Origin: Sulfuriferula sp047300855
GTDB taxonomy: Bacteria > Pseudomonadota > Gammaproteobacteria > Burkholderiales > Sulfuriferulaceae
NCBI RefSeq assembly: GCF_047300855.1
Contig: NZ_CP170197.1
Span: 2,790,001-2,854,000 of the forward strand
Length of the DNA: 64,000 nucleotides
Reading direction: 5' to 3'
Shown: in pieces, positions 19,095-28,965 of the stretch
Layout of the letters: every line of letters starts with the position of its first letter
How positions within the stretch are numbered: position 1 is the first letter of the stretch
Translations under genes and position numbers: made by a program
Notes under the pieces: generated by a model
Database searches by the model: none
What the model was told of the DNA's origin: nothing
What the model saw: the letters and a program-made list of their open reading frames with translations, nothing else

Positions 19095-19841
19095 ATGGCA
19101 AAAGTCCTGTTCATACTCACCGCCGCCCACGAGCTCACACTCAAAAACGGTGATCGTATCCCGAGCGGTTTCTGGGCGCAGGAATTCGTTCCACCGCACC
19201 ATATTTTTCTCGAACACGGGCATACGATCGACATTGCCACCCCCAGGGGAAAACCAGCCGCGCTGGATGAAGACTGTTTTGCACCGGCATTTCACCACCA
19301 CGATAGCGGCCGTATCGCCAACCTGCGCGAACAATTGTCCGACATCGAGGCTTGGCACACTCCATTATCGCTGGAACGACTGGCGCTGACAGGCGCCAAA
19401 TATGACGCGATATTTTTCCCCGGCGGATACGGCCCAATGGCCGATTTGATTTGTTCCGGAGCCGCAGGCAACCTGGTCAAACGCATCCTGGCCAGCGGCG
19501 GCCTGATCGGCGCAGTATGCCATGGGCCAGCAGGGCTGGTCATGGCACAACAGGACGGAAACTGGCTATTTGCAGGGTATCAGATGACCTGCTTCAGCCC
19601 ACAGGAAGAACAGCTGGCCGGATTCGCCGACACGCTGCCCGAATTGCTGGCTGAACGCCTCGCCAGGCTGGGCGGGGAATTGCATTTTGGCGCACCGGAC
19701 AGCGAGCATGTCGTCATCGACCGCCAGCTCCATACCGGCCAGAACTCGGCTTCAGTCGAAAAACTGGCTTTTGCGATGGCGCGCCGGCTCAAAAAAATGG
19801 GCAGCCTGGACAAAGATGCTTGCGGCACCCCGTGCTCCTGA
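19095..19841 (+). CDS. DJ-1/PfpI superfamily protein (Hsp31-like class I glutamine amidotransferase fold)
   Basis: A 248-residue protein with the nucleophile elbow AVCHGPAG (cysteine 142) and the oxyanion segment FFPGGYGPMADL. The long N-terminal LFILTAAHELTLKNGDRIPSGFWAQE, quoted here only as a marker, resembles Hsp31/YDR533C-like glyoxalase and chaperone members. Glyoxalase III or deglycase activity is possible but inferred. It is the only plus-strand gene in the 16-21 kb block and has no obvious partner. Confidence 0.85.
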   Translation: MAKVLFILTAAHELTLKNGDRIPSGFWAQEFVPPHHIFLEHGHTIDIATPRGKPAALDEDCFAPAFHHHDSGRIANLREQLSDIEAWHTPLSLERLALTGAKYDAIFFPGGYGPMADLICSGAAGNLVKRILASGGLIGAVCHGPAGLVMAQQDGNWLFAGYQMTCFSPQEEQLAGFADTLPELLAERLARLGGELHFGAPDSEHVVIDRQLHTGQNSASVEKLAFAMARRLKKMGSLDKDACGTPCS

Positions 19842-19887
19842 TTCAAATTGCGTTTAAATCTCCCGTCGCGTCAGTCTTGACTGGCAT

Positions 19888-20283
19888 TTATTCCAAGCCA
19901 TCTTCCTTGATCAATCCCGCTTCGCGTAACGCATCATAAACAATCTCCACCGCATGGCTGAACACCGGCATGCCGCCGACGATCGCCGCCGTCTCGCATA
20001 CGCCATATAACTCGCGCGGTTCTGCTCCCGCTTTCAATGCACCCCGCACATGCAACTGGGCGGCTTGCGTGTGCCCCAGAGCCAGCAGCATGGCGAAATG
20101 CACCAGCTGCTGAGTCTTCCGGTCGAGTGGATTGTCATGGATAAGCGATGCACGAAGCGATTCAACGGCGTCGATTGAGGCTTCATGGTCGGCGAGTTTG
20201 GCCAGCGCGCTGCGCTTCCTGACGTTATCCGGAATGAAACCGAGCAGGTCGCGATAGCGTTTTTCGATTTCTGTTGCACTCAT
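19888..20283 (-). CDS. carboxymuconolactone decarboxylase family protein
   Basis: A 131-residue all-helical CMD/AhpD-family protein. The core helices carry LVHFAMLLALGHTQAAQLHVRGAL (quoted as a marker), where the AhpD subfamily would have a CxxC pair. Here no cysteine pair is present, so peroxidase-reductant activity of the AhpD kind is unlikely. ATG at 20283 is chosen because it overlaps the stop of the upstream DinB-fold gene (ATGA) and begins the family-like sequence; the open frame runs further upstream without support. Function unknown. Confidence 0.82.
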   Translation of the reverse strand: MSATEIEKRYRDLLGFIPDNVRKRSALAKLADHEASIDAVESLRASLIHDNPLDRKTQQLVHFAMLLALGHTQAAQLHVRGALKAGAEPRELYGVCETAAIVGGMPVFSHAVEIVYDALREAGLIKEDGLE

Positions 20284-20807
20284 CCCAGTACCCGTCCGGT
20301 TTCCTGCCATTCCATATATTCCGGCGCTGCGAGGCCTTGCTGACGCATCAGCAGGTCGATCTGCCCGAGATGGTAGGCATGATGCCCCAATACAGACCAC
20401 AAAAAACCGATGCCGGTATAGTGCCTGCCGGTAAAGACGAGCTCTTTTTCCAGCACTGCGGGCGTCAAGGCATGCAGATTTTCCAGATTAACGGCGTGCG
20501 TGGTGCGATAGGCATCAATCAGTGCAGGACCATCGGGCAGGTTTTCCAATGCACTGGGCTTGCCCGGCAGTGGCATGGTGGCTTTGGCCGGCAGGCCTGC
20601 CAAGTGCTCAAACCAATGACGCTCGGCATTGATCAGATGTCTCGTCAAAGCGCCGATGGTGATTTTATTGACCCGGGTGCCCAGGAAAAGTGTTTCAGAG
20701 TCCATGGGAATGGCGCTCCACTGCGTGTCGCTCAGCATGCCCAGATAATCAAAAGTATGGATAACTTCCTGATCGAATAAAGATATAAAACGCTTTAGTT
20801 CATTCAT
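20280..20807 (-). CDS. DinB-superfamily protein
   Basis: A 175-residue DinB-like four-helix protein. Putative metal-binding histidines are in ALTRHLINAERHW and LGHHAYHLGQIDLL. ATG at 20807 is chosen because a strong GGAGG site lies 6 bases upstream; the open frame continues 20 codons further without support. It is translationally coupled (ATGA) to the CMD-family gene. Distantly similar in fold, but not closely in sequence, to the protein at 17777-18355. Confidence 0.83.
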   Translation of the reverse strand: MNELKRFISLFDQEVIHTFDYLGMLSDTQWSAIPMDSETLFLGTRVNKITIGALTRHLINAERHWFEHLAGLPAKATMPLPGKPSALENLPDGPALIDAYRTTHAVNLENLHALTPAVLEKELVFTGRHYTGIGFLWSVLGHHAYHLGQIDLLMRQQGLAAPEYMEWQETGRVLG

Positions 20808-21031
20808 GACAAACCTCCAGTAATAAATACCACGTAATGCCCTGATAAATACGCTTCCAAAGTCCATGGCTATAAGTCCGACTCTATCGATGTTCGAATA
20901 GTTTCATATCCGCGCCTGGAAGAATGCACCAGCCAAACTGCACTTAACCTTGAGAAAGCCTGAGAAAGTAAAGGGTTATTTAGCCGCCTGGTTACTGATA
21001 AAATGGCGCTTTAGCAATCGCCGTGCTGCTC

Positions 21032-24000
21032 ATGGACACCCCCCGCCTTCGCGAAATTCCCTACAACTACACTTCGTTTTCCGACCGCGAAATCGTCATC
21101 CGCCTGCTGGGAAAAGAAGCCTGGGAGATCCTCAACCAATTGCGCGGTGAACGTCGCACCGGACGCTCGGCACGCATGCTGTTCGAGGTGCTGGGCGATA
21201 TCTGGGTGGTGTCGCGCAACCCCTATTTGCAGGATGACCTGCTTGCCAACCCCAAGCGCCAGGCGGCATTGATCGATGCGCTGAATCATCGCTTGAATGA
21301 AGTCGACATGCGCCGGCAGGACAATCCGCTGGTTGCGCCGCTGCTGGAAGCCGCACGCCGGGCCGTGGCCGATTTCCGGTCGGATTTTTCCCATACGCGC
21401 CAGCTGCGCCGTGACACGCTCAAAAAACTGAGCCGCCATACGCGCAAGGACAACATCCAGTTCGACGGCCTGGCACGCGTTTCCCACGTCACCGACGCCA
21501 CCGACTGGCGCGTGGAATACCCCTTCGTCGTACTCAACCCGGACAGCGAAGCGGAAATCGCTCACCTGGTCAAAGGCTGCATCGAACTGGGGCTGACCAT
21601 CATCCCGCGCGGCGGCGGCACCGGCTACACCGGTGGCGCGATACCGCTCACGCCTGACTCTGCTGTCATCAACACGGAAAAACTGGAGGCTTTGTCCACG
21701 GTCGAAATGACGCGCCTGCCCGGCGTGGATCGTGACTACGCCACCATCCACTGCGGCGCCGGGGTGGTGACGCGGCGGGTGATGGATGCGGCGGATGCGG
21801 CGGGCTTCGTGTTCGCGGTCGACCCGACCTCGGCCGACGCCTCCTGCATCGGCGGCAACGTGGCGATGAACGCCGGCGGCAAAAAGGCCGTGCTGTGGGG
21901 CACGGCGCTGGACAATCTGGTGTCGTGGCGCATGGTGACACCGGATGCGGAATGGCTGGAAGTCACCCGCCTCGATCACAACCTGGGCAAGATCCATGAT
22001 GCCGCGACGGCGCGTTTCGAGATCCGGCGCTACGACATTGACGGCACAGCCGAGATCGCCCGGCCGGAAATCCTGGAAATCCCCGGCCAGCACTTCCGCA
22101 AGGTGGGGCTGGGCAAGGACGTCACCGACAAGTTCCTGGCCGGTCTGCCCGGCATCCAGAAGGAAGGCTGCGACGGCATCATCACTTCCGCCCGCTTCAT
22201 CCTGCACAAGCTACCTGCTTTCACGCGCACGGTGTGCCTGGAGTTTTTCGGCCAGGTGCGCGAAGCCGTGCCTGCCATCGTCGAAGTCAAAAATTATCTG
22301 GATGCCCACCCTCAAGCCATCCTCGCCGGACTGGAACATCTGGACGCGCGCTACATCAAGGCGGTCGGCTACGCCACCAAGGCCCACCGCAACGAACGCC
22401 CGAAAATGATCCTGCTGGCCGACGTGGTGGCGGATGACGAAGCCGCTTGCGGCGAAGCGGCTTCGCACATTGTCCAGCTCGCCAATGCGCGCGGCGGCGA
22501 GGGCTTCATCGCCGTGACTGCCGAAGCGCGCAAGAAATTCTGGCTGGATCGCGCCCGCACCGCCGCCATCGCCGCTCACACCAACGCCTTCAAGATCAAC
22601 GAGGACGTGGTGATTCCGTTGCACCGGCTGGCGGATTATTCCGACGGCGTGGAACGCATCAACATCGAGCTTTCCATTGCCAACAAGCTGAAATTGCTGG
22701 ATGCACTGGAACCGTTTTTCCGCGCCGACCTGCCGTTGTTCCAGGATGAGGATACGGTGGCCGACCCGCAAATGATCGAAGAACGCCGTAGCCGCGCGCT
22801 GGCCCTGCTGGAAAAAACCCGTATGCGCTGGCGCTGGCTGCTGGACCATCTGGACGCGCCGCCCGCCAGCGCGGGTCTCGCCATCGTCAATACCGATCTG
22901 GTCGCATCCAACGGTCACACCACGGTGTTCCAGGCCCTGCAGGACCACACCCTGCGCGTGTCGTGGAAGCGCGAAGTGCGCAAGGAACTGCAGCGCATTT
23001 TTGTCGGCCGCGAATACCAGCCGATACTGGATGCCAGCGACCGCCTGCACAAACAAATCCTGAAAAGCCGCGTGTTCGTGGCGCTGCACATGCATGCCGG
23101 CGACGGCAACGTGCATACCAACCTGCCGGTCAATTCCGACGACTACACCATGTTGCAGGAAGCCAACGCCGCGGTGGCGCGCATCATGCATCTGGCGCGG
23201 GACCTGGGCGGCGTGATTTCGGGCGAACACGGCATCGGCCTCACCAAACTGGAATATCTGGAAGACGAAGCGATCCAGAGCTTCGTGCGCTACAAGCACA
23301 AAGTCGACCCGGAAGGCCGCTTCAACAAGGGCAAGCTGATGCCCGGCGCGGATCTGCGCAACGCCTATACCCCCAGCTTCTCTCTGCTGGAAACCGAGTC
23401 GCTGATCATGGAGCAGTCCGAGATCGGCGAGATCGCCGACTCGATCAAGGACTGCCTGCGCTGCGGCAAGTGCAAGCCAGTATGCAACACGCATATTCCG
23501 CGCGCCAATCTGCTGTACAGCCCGCGCAACAAGATCCTTGCGACTTCGCTGCTGATCGAGGCTTTCCTGTATGAAGAGCAGACCCGGCGCGGCGTTTCCA
23601 TCCAGCACTTCGACGAATTCGGCGATGTGGCCGACCACTGTACCGTTTGCCACAAGTGCCTGAACCCCTGTCCGGTCAACATCGACTTCGGCGACGTTTC
23701 CATCGCCATGCGCAACTTCCTGCGCAAGCAGGGCAAGAAAAAGTTCAACCCCGGTACGACGGCGTCGATGTTCTTCCTCAACGCCACCGATCCGGCCACC
23801 ATCAAGCTCACCCGCAAGGTGATGATAGACTGGGGTTATCAGGCGCAGCGCTGGGCTTACCAGGGCGCGAAGAAACTTGGCCTGATCAAGACACAAACCA
23901 GCCATCCCCCCTCCACGCTGGGCACCGCCCCGGTACGTGCACAGGTCATCCACTTCATCAACAAACCCATGCCCGGAGGCCTGCCCAAAAAAACCTCGCG

Positions 24001-24862
24001 CGCGCTGCTGGGACTGGAAGACGCCAGCATCGTGCCGGTAATCCGCAACCCGGCCAAACTCAGCGAGGATTCCGACGCTGTGTTCTACTTCCCCGGTTGC
24101 GGCTCGGAGCGCCTGTTCTCGCAAGTGGGACTGGCGACGCAGGCCATGCTGTTCGAACTCGGCACGCAAACCGTGCTGCCGCCCGGCTATCTGTGCTGCG
24201 GCTATCCACAGACCTCCAGCGGGCAGGCGGACAAGGGCGACGCCATCACCACCGAAAACCGCGTACTGTTCCACCGTGTGGCCAATACCCTCAACTACCT
24301 CGACATCAAGACCGTGATCGTGTCCTGCGGCACCTGCATGGATCAGTTGCTGAAGTACCAGTTCGAGAAAATCTTCCCCGGTTGCCGCCTGCTCGACATC
24401 CACGAATACCTGCTGGAGAAGGGTGTAAAACTGGAAGGCGTGAACGGCACGCGCTACATGTACCACGACCCGTGCCACACGCCGATGAAGACCTATCAGC
24501 CGCTGAAGGTAGTAAACCAGTTAATGGGTGAAGAGGTGAAGCTGAGCGAGCGCTGCTGTGGCGAATCCGGCACGCTGGCGGTGTCGCGCCCGGATATTTC
24601 CACTCAAATCCGCTTCCGCAAGGAAGAAGAAATCCGCAAGGTGGCCGGACAACTGCGCACCGAATCGGGTGAAACTGCTGCGGTGAAAATCCTCACCTCA
24701 TGTCCGTCGTGCCTGCAGGGCTTGTCGCGCTACGATGACGACGCTGCCACCTCGGCAGACTACATCGTGGTGGAAATGGCCAGACACCTGCTGGGGCCGG
24801 ACTGGATGGAGAGTTACATAGAGAAAGCCAGCAACGGCGGCATCGAACGGGTGCTGCTGTAA
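21032..24862 (+). CDS. FAD-linked oxidoreductase fused to Fe-S and CCG domains (DUF3683 family)
   Basis: A 1276-residue multidomain dehydrogenase. The order is: an N-terminal DUF3683-type region (REIPYNYTSFSDREIVIRLL); an FAD-binding domain of the D-lactate dehydrogenase/GlcD type with IPRGGGTGYTGGAIPL (about residue 191 on) and CIGGNVAMNAGG; the FAD-oxidase C-terminal domain with HMHAGDGNVH and GEHGIGLTKLE; two four-cysteine clusters (CLRCGKCKPVC near 808, CTVCHKCLNPCP near 870); then two CCG domains (FPGC near 1020, CCGY near 1054, DPCH, CCGESG near 1174). It probably oxidises a 2-hydroxy acid and passes electrons to the quinone pool. The substrate is not readable. ATG at 21032 is preferred over GTG at 21023. 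Confidence 0.9.
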   Translation: MDTPRLREIPYNYTSFSDREIVIRLLGKEAWEILNQLRGERRTGRSARMLFEVLGDIWVVSRNPYLQDDLLANPKRQAALIDALNHRLNEVDMRRQDNPLVAPLLEAARRAVADFRSDFSHTRQLRRDTLKKLSRHTRKDNIQFDGLARVSHVTDATDWRVEYPFVVLNPDSEAEIAHLVKGCIELGLTIIPRGGGTGYTGGAIPLTPDSAVINTEKLEALSTVEMTRLPGVDRDYATIHCGAGVVTRRVMDAADAAGFVFAVDPTSADASCIGGNVAMNAGGKKAVLWGTALDNLVSWRMVTPDAEWLEVTRLDHNLGKIHDAATARFEIRRYDIDGTAEIARPEILEIPGQHFRKVGLGKDVTDKFLAGLPGIQKEGCDGIITSARFILHKLPAFTRTVCLEFFGQVREAVPAIVEVKNYLDAHPQAILAGLEHLDARYIKAVGYATKAHRNERPKMILLADVVADDEAACGEAASHIVQLANARGGEGFIAVTAEARKKFWLDRARTAAIAAHTNAFKINEDVVIPLHRLADYSDGVERINIELSIANKLKLLDALEPFFRADLPLFQDEDTVADPQMIEERRSRALALLEKTRMRWRWLLDHLDAPPASAGLAIVNTDLVASNGHTTVFQALQDHTLRVSWKREVRKELQRIFVGREYQPILDASDRLHKQILKSRVFVALHMHAGDGNVHTNLPVNSDDYTMLQEANAAVARIMHLARDLGGVISGEHGIGLTKLEYLEDEAIQSFVRYKHKVDPEGRFNKGKLMPGADLRNAYTPSFSLLETESLIMEQSEIGEIADSIKDCLRCGKCKPVCNTHIPRANLLYSPRNKILATSLLIEAFLYEEQTRRGVSIQHFDEFGDVADHCTVCHKCLNPCPVNIDFGDVSIAMRNFLRKQGKKKFNPGTTASMFFLNATDPATIKLTRKVMIDWGYQAQRWAYQGAKKLGLIKTQTSHPPSTLGTAPVRAQVIHFINKPMPGGLPKKTSRALLGLEDASIVPVIRNPAKLSEDSDAVFYFPGCGSERLFSQVGLATQAMLFELGTQTVLPPGYLCCGYPQTSSGQADKGDAITTENRVLFHRVANTLNYLDIKTVIVSCGTCMDQLLKYQFEKIFPGCRLLDIHEYLLEKGVKLEGVNGTRYMYHDPCHTPMKTYQPLKVVNQLMGEEVKLSERCCGESGTLAVSRPDISTQIRFRKEEEIRKVAGQLRTESGETAAVKILTSCPSCLQGLSRYDDDAATSADYIVVEMARHLLGPDWMESYIEKASNGGIERVLL

Positions 24863-24878
24863 TCCTGATCCGACGGTG

Positions 24879-26255
24879 TCAGGACTGTGTGGCAAGCGCA
24901 GCCCTGCGCAGGTGACGATTGAGCCAGAGCGGTATCAGGCCGAGCAGTATGCCCCCCACCGCCACCACTCTGCTGGTGGTATTGAAAGCCGGCAGGCTGT
25001 CTATCCCGACAAACCAGAGAAAGCCTGCGCTGGTTAATGGCCAGAACACCAGGAAGGTCAGGTTATAAGCATTTTTTGGCTGATTGCTCCACACATGCCA
25101 GGCGCACGCTAAACACGCCAGCCCGTAATAAAAAGCCGCCTGAAAGCCGATGGCATTGACCGAATCCTGAATGATCTGGTTGACGCTGGGTATGCCCGAA
25201 GCCAGCAACAGCAGCAACAAGCCAAAGCCGGCAATCACCAGGGTGGCTATCCACGGCGTATTCCAGGACGGATGCAGACGTGCATAACGCGGGTGCAGCA
25301 TGCGGTCGCGGCTTTGCGCGAACAGCGTACGGCTGAACTGCAGTATGGAAGTCTCCAGCGTGCCCACGGTACTCAACATGACTGCCAGCACCGCTATGTA
25401 GCTCCAGGGTTTGGGGAACAGCTTTTCGGCAATGGCAAGTACCACATTCGTGCCCGATGCCTGGATTTCCTGATCGCTCAACACCAGGAGTGTTGCCATG
25501 GCAAACAGGATAAACAGCGCCAGCACCACCAGCATGGCCAGCAGCGAACTGAGCCCCGCCACCCGTGAACCATCTCGTGTTTCTTCATTGAGATTGACGG
25601 TCACATCCCAGCCCCAAAAAAAGAATAGCGCCGTCAATGCGCCCAGCGTGAAAAGGTGGGGAGTGAAGCCAGCCGGGCTGAATGAAGTCAGCGATAAATG
25701 ATGCGCGGGGTGGCTGCCGTATTGCAGCCACGCGGCGATTAAAATAACCAGCACGATGCCCAGTTCCACCAGCGTCATCGCCACCTGCACATAGCTGGTC
25801 AGTTTGATGCCCTTGATAATCACGGCGCTGACCACCACGAGCCAGGCAGCGGCAACCAGCGTTACGCTGCCCGTGCTGTTAGCCAGATTGGGCGCGACCA
25901 ACGCCAGTGTGGCAGTGGCTGCGGGGATGGTACCGGATACCATGAACACGGCCGAAGCAACCAGCAGCGCCCAGCCGGAAAGAAATCCCAGTATCGGATT
26001 AAAGACACTGCTGAGCCAGGCATAGGACGCGCCGGCATTGGTATCCAGCCGGTTCAGATACATATAGGCAAACGTCACGCCGAACATGATCAGCCCGCAA
26101 TACAGCAGGCTGGCCGGCGACAGGATGCCTACCGCTGCGATCAGCGTGGCGCTGGTGGCGGCAATGGAAAATACCGGCGCGGTACCAGCCACACCCATGA
26201 TGGTGGATTCCGCCAGACCCAGTGCGTTTTTTTCGAGACCGGATGCTGCGCTCAT
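24879..26255 (-). CDS. APC-superfamily amino acid permease
   Basis: A 458-residue polytopic transporter with about 12 hydrophobic segments. The first helix has the APC consensus GLAESTIMGVAGTAPVFSIA, with the unwound glycine-rich part. The start is ATG at 26255 with GGGGG upstream; the open frame extends 33 codons further without support. The substrate (an amino acid or amine) cannot be assigned. It is convergent with the FAD/Fe-S gene, with 16 bases between the stop codons. Confidence 0.87.
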   Translation of the reverse strand: MSAASGLEKNALGLAESTIMGVAGTAPVFSIAATSATLIAAVGILSPASLLYCGLIMFGVTFAYMYLNRLDTNAGASYAWLSSVFNPILGFLSGWALLVASAVFMVSGTIPAATATLALVAPNLANSTGSVTLVAAAWLVVVSAVIIKGIKLTSYVQVAMTLVELGIVLVILIAAWLQYGSHPAHHLSLTSFSPAGFTPHLFTLGALTALFFFWGWDVTVNLNEETRDGSRVAGLSSLLAMLVVLALFILFAMATLLVLSDQEIQASGTNVVLAIAEKLFPKPWSYIAVLAVMLSTVGTLETSILQFSRTLFAQSRDRMLHPRYARLHPSWNTPWIATLVIAGFGLLLLLLASGIPSVNQIIQDSVNAIGFQAAFYYGLACLACAWHVWSNQPKNAYNLTFLVFWPLTSAGFLWFVGIDSLPAFNTTSRVVAVGGILLGLIPLWLNRHLRRAALATQS

Positions 26256-26411
26256 GTGCCCCCAAAGCGTAAAATGATAAAAATATTCAACCTGTCCGTG
26301 CATGCGGATTATGGCCCTACAAGAGAACGCAAACCGGCCGGATATGGTTGACACGCCGGATACAAAGCTCGCCCGACAGGCACATCTGCTTACTACTCAG
26401 GAATGAATACA

Positions 26412-26822
26412 ATGGAAAATTGCGAGCTATGCACCCAGCCTGGTGGCGAGTTGTTGTGGAACGATGATTTTTGCCGTGTGGTACTGATCGACGACGTGGA
26501 CTATCCCGGCTTTTGCCGGGTGATCCTGAATGCCCATGTCAAGGAAATGACCGACCTTGCCGAGGCGCAGCAGCTGCGGCTGTTACGCGTGGTGCTAGCT
26601 GTCGAATCGGCGCTGCGCGAGACGCTCAAGCCCGCCAAGATCAACCTCGCCAGTCTGGGTAACATGACACCGCACCTCCATTGGCACGTCATTCCGCGCT
26701 TTACCAGCGACCGGCATTTTCCCAACCCGATCTGGGGGGCGCCGCAGCGCGAATCGCGTCCCCAGGGCCAACTCAACCTGATTGCCGGCATTTTGAAATC
26801 CGCTTTGGCGCAGCGTCTGTAA
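26412..26822 (+). CDS. HIT-family hydrolase
   Basis: A cytoplasmic HIT-fold protein of 136 residues from the ATG at 26412 (139 from an ATG at 26403). The triad is visible in HLHWHVIPRF and the flanking NLASLGNMTPH. Related proteins cleave diadenosine polyphosphates or adenosine phosphoramidates. The second ATG is preferred because AGGAA lies 8 bases upstream of it. Two cysteines near the N-terminus (CELC) could bind zinc, which some family members do. Convergent with phoR. Confidence 0.88.
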   Translation: MENCELCTQPGGELLWNDDFCRVVLIDDVDYPGFCRVILNAHVKEMTDLAEAQQLRLLRVVLAVESALRETLKPAKINLASLGNMTPHLHWHVIPRFTSDRHFPNPIWGAPQRESRPQGQLNLIAGILKSALAQRL

Positions 26823-26858
26823 CCGGCCAAAACACTCCGGCTGCGCGGAAAAACACCC

Positions 26859-28166
26859 TCAAGCGGCCGGCGGCGCCATCACCCGGCCGGATGGAAAACA
26901 CGCCGCAAAACAGCTGCCTTTACCAACCTGGCTGTCGATCATCAGTCGCGCCTGATGACGGGTAAGCACATGCTTGACGATAGCGAGACCTAGGCCGGTA
27001 CCACCCGTTTCACGTGAGCGGCCACGGTCGACTCGATAGAAACGCTCGGTGAGGCGCGGGATATGGTGCGGTTCAATACCGTCTCCGGTATCAGTCACGC
27101 TGAAACATGCTTCACCGCCGCGCGCCGCCCAGCGCAAGGTGATATTGCCACCCTTGGGGGTGTAACGCACCGCATTGCTGACCAGATTGCCGAAAGCACT
27201 TCGCAGTTCGTTGAGGTTTCCCATAACCCAACGGTCAATATCGATGAACAGCTCGACATGGTGACGTTCGCCGCTCAGGCTCTGCGCATCCTGAAATAAT
27301 GACTGTGCCAGCGCAGGCACATTGATGGGTGTTTCCTGCAGACGGTTTTGCGGACTCTCCAAGCGCGACAGGGTAAGCAGGTCTTCCACCAGCATGCGCA
27401 TGCGCTCGGTCTGTTGCTGCATCAAATCGCTGTAGCGGCGGAAATCCACCGGATTGATGTGCTCCATGTCGGCGAAGGTTTCCAGGAAACCGCCTACCAC
27501 GGTGAGCGGCGTGCGCAATTCGTGCGACACGTTGGCGACAAAATCGCGGCGCATCGCGTCGACCAGTTCGATCTGGGTAATATCCCTGGAAATCAGCATC
27601 TTGCGTTTGTCGCCAAACGGCACCAGTTGAACCGATAGCGACACATCGCGGCTGGCAGGCGATTTCATGATGAGCGGTTCGCTGTAATCATGTCCCGCCA
27701 GATATTCATGAAACGGGGCCTGCCGAATCAGATAACCAATGAACTGACCGCGATCGGTAACGTTATCCAGACTGAAATGCCGGCTGGCTGCAGGGTTGAA
27801 CCAATCGATCTGGTCAGTATCGTTAAGCATTACGATACCGTCCGGGATGGCCTGTGCGGCATGCTCGAAACGATCGAGCAGCGCAGACAATTTGGTGGTG
27901 CTGCGTTTTTGCCGGCGCAGCAGGCGCTCCAGACCGTAGAAGATATCATCCCAGGCGCCGTACGCTTGGGGGATATCACCACGCTCCCCTCGCTCCAGCC
28001 AGCGGATCAACGCAGCCATCTGCCGCAAATGGTAGACCAGATAACCAAGCACGCCCAGCACGAACAGGGCAATGCCCGCCGATACATTGAATAATGCTGC
28101 AGCCAGCAGGGCTGCAAACAGCATACCGCCCAGCATCAGGGCTGGACGCCACCAGAAATCAAACAA
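26859..28166 (-). CDS. phoR: phosphate regulon sensor histidine kinase PhoR
   Basis: A 435-residue kinase with two short N-terminal membrane helices and a PAS domain (AIPDGIVMLNDTDQIDWFNPA). The H box is FVANVSHELRTPLT (His near 212), the N box NLVSNAVRYTPKGG and the G boxes DTGDGIEPHH and GTGLGLAIVKHVL. The order and the partner response regulator immediately upstream identify PhoR of the Pho system, which senses phosphate supply through Pst/PhoU. It starts with TTG at 28166 and follows phoB by 68 bases. Confidence 0.95.
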   Translation of the reverse strand: MFDFWWRPALMLGGMLFAALLAAALFNVSAGIALFVLGVLGYLVYHLRQMAALIRWLERGERGDIPQAYGAWDDIFYGLERLLRRQKRSTTKLSALLDRFEHAAQAIPDGIVMLNDTDQIDWFNPAASRHFSLDNVTDRGQFIGYLIRQAPFHEYLAGHDYSEPLIMKSPASRDVSLSVQLVPFGDKRKMLISRDITQIELVDAMRRDFVANVSHELRTPLTVVGGFLETFADMEHINPVDFRRYSDLMQQQTERMRMLVEDLLTLSRLESPQNRLQETPINVPALAQSLFQDAQSLSGERHHVELFIDIDRWVMGNLNELRSAFGNLVSNAVRYTPKGGNITLRWAARGGEACFSVTDTGDGIEPHHIPRLTERFYRVDRGRSRETGGTGLGLAIVKHVLTRHQARLMIDSQVGKGSCFAACFPSGRVMAPPAA

Positions 28167-28234
28167 GGCGATCCCCGTCGCTTAAAGGGGGTTAATTATG
28201 CTTGAAATCATGTATGCCAGGGCAGACAATAAAA

Positions 28235-28927
28235 TCACGCAGGTTGTGCTGACAGGCGATAGCCAGCCCCGCGCACCGTATCGATCAAGGTTTCATGCCG
28301 GGTAGGTTCCAGCGCCAGGCGCAAGCGGCGGATATGAACATCCACAGTGCGCTCCTCCACAAACACATGGTCGCCCCATACCTGATCGAGCAACTGTGAA
28401 CGCGAGTACACGCGCTCCGGATGGGTCATCAAAAAATGCAACAGGCGGAATTCGGTCGGACCCAGTTCTACCGGCGTCCCGTTGCCAGTGACGCGGTGAC
28501 TCACCGGATCCAGACTCAACCCCCGTATTTCCACTTTGTCCTCGGTCATCTGCGGCGCGCGGCGGCGCAACACCGCCTTGATGCGCGCTGACAATTCGCG
28601 CGGTGAAAACGGCTTGGTAATGTAGTCGTCGGCGCCGGTTTCCAGGCCGAGCACTTTGTCGCGTTCCTCGCCACGTGCGGTAAGCATGATGATGGGCACA
28701 TTTTTCATGCGCACGTCGGCCCGAAATTTCCGGGCGAGGTCGATCCCGTTCATGCCGGGCAGCATCCAGTCCAGCAACACCAGATCGGGCAAACTGTGCT
28801 TCACCATACCTGCCGCTATCTCGGCCGAATCGGCGCACAGCACGCTGTGACCGGCCTGTGTCAGATTAAACCGCACCAGTTCCTGGATACCGGGTTCGTC
28901 CTCTACCAACAATATCGTCGCAGCCAT
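28235..28927 (-). CDS. phoB: phosphate regulon response regulator PhoB
   Basis: An OmpR-family regulator of 230 residues. The receiver has the acidic pair E9-D10 and phospho-acceptor D53 in LVLLDWMLPG, and the lysine in TKPFSPREL. The C-terminal winged helix ends with RTVDVHIRRLRLAL and GAGYRLS. ATG at 28927 is chosen because GGGAG lies just upstream. A triple Pho box sits 39-67 bases upstream of the start, indicating autoregulation under phosphate starvation. Confidence 0.96.
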   Translation of the reverse strand: MAATILLVEDEPGIQELVRFNLTQAGHSVLCADSAEIAAGMVKHSLPDLVLLDWMLPGMNGIDLARKFRADVRMKNVPIIMLTARGEERDKVLGLETGADDYITKPFSPRELSARIKAVLRRRAPQMTEDKVEIRGLSLDPVSHRVTGNGTPVELGPTEFRLLHFLMTHPERVYSRSQLLDQVWGDHVFVEERTVDVHIRRLRLALEPTRHETLIDTVRGAGYRLSAQPA

Positions 28928-28965
28928 GTTCGCTCCCATTTGATTATTCAATAGTAATGCATGTT

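Noticed and set aside
18895..19101. Small minus-strand ORF of 68 codons upstream of the TlpA-like gene
   Set aside because: One hydrophobic stretch and a TTG start, but codon use is unlike neighbours, there is no clear ribosome site and no family that I recognise.
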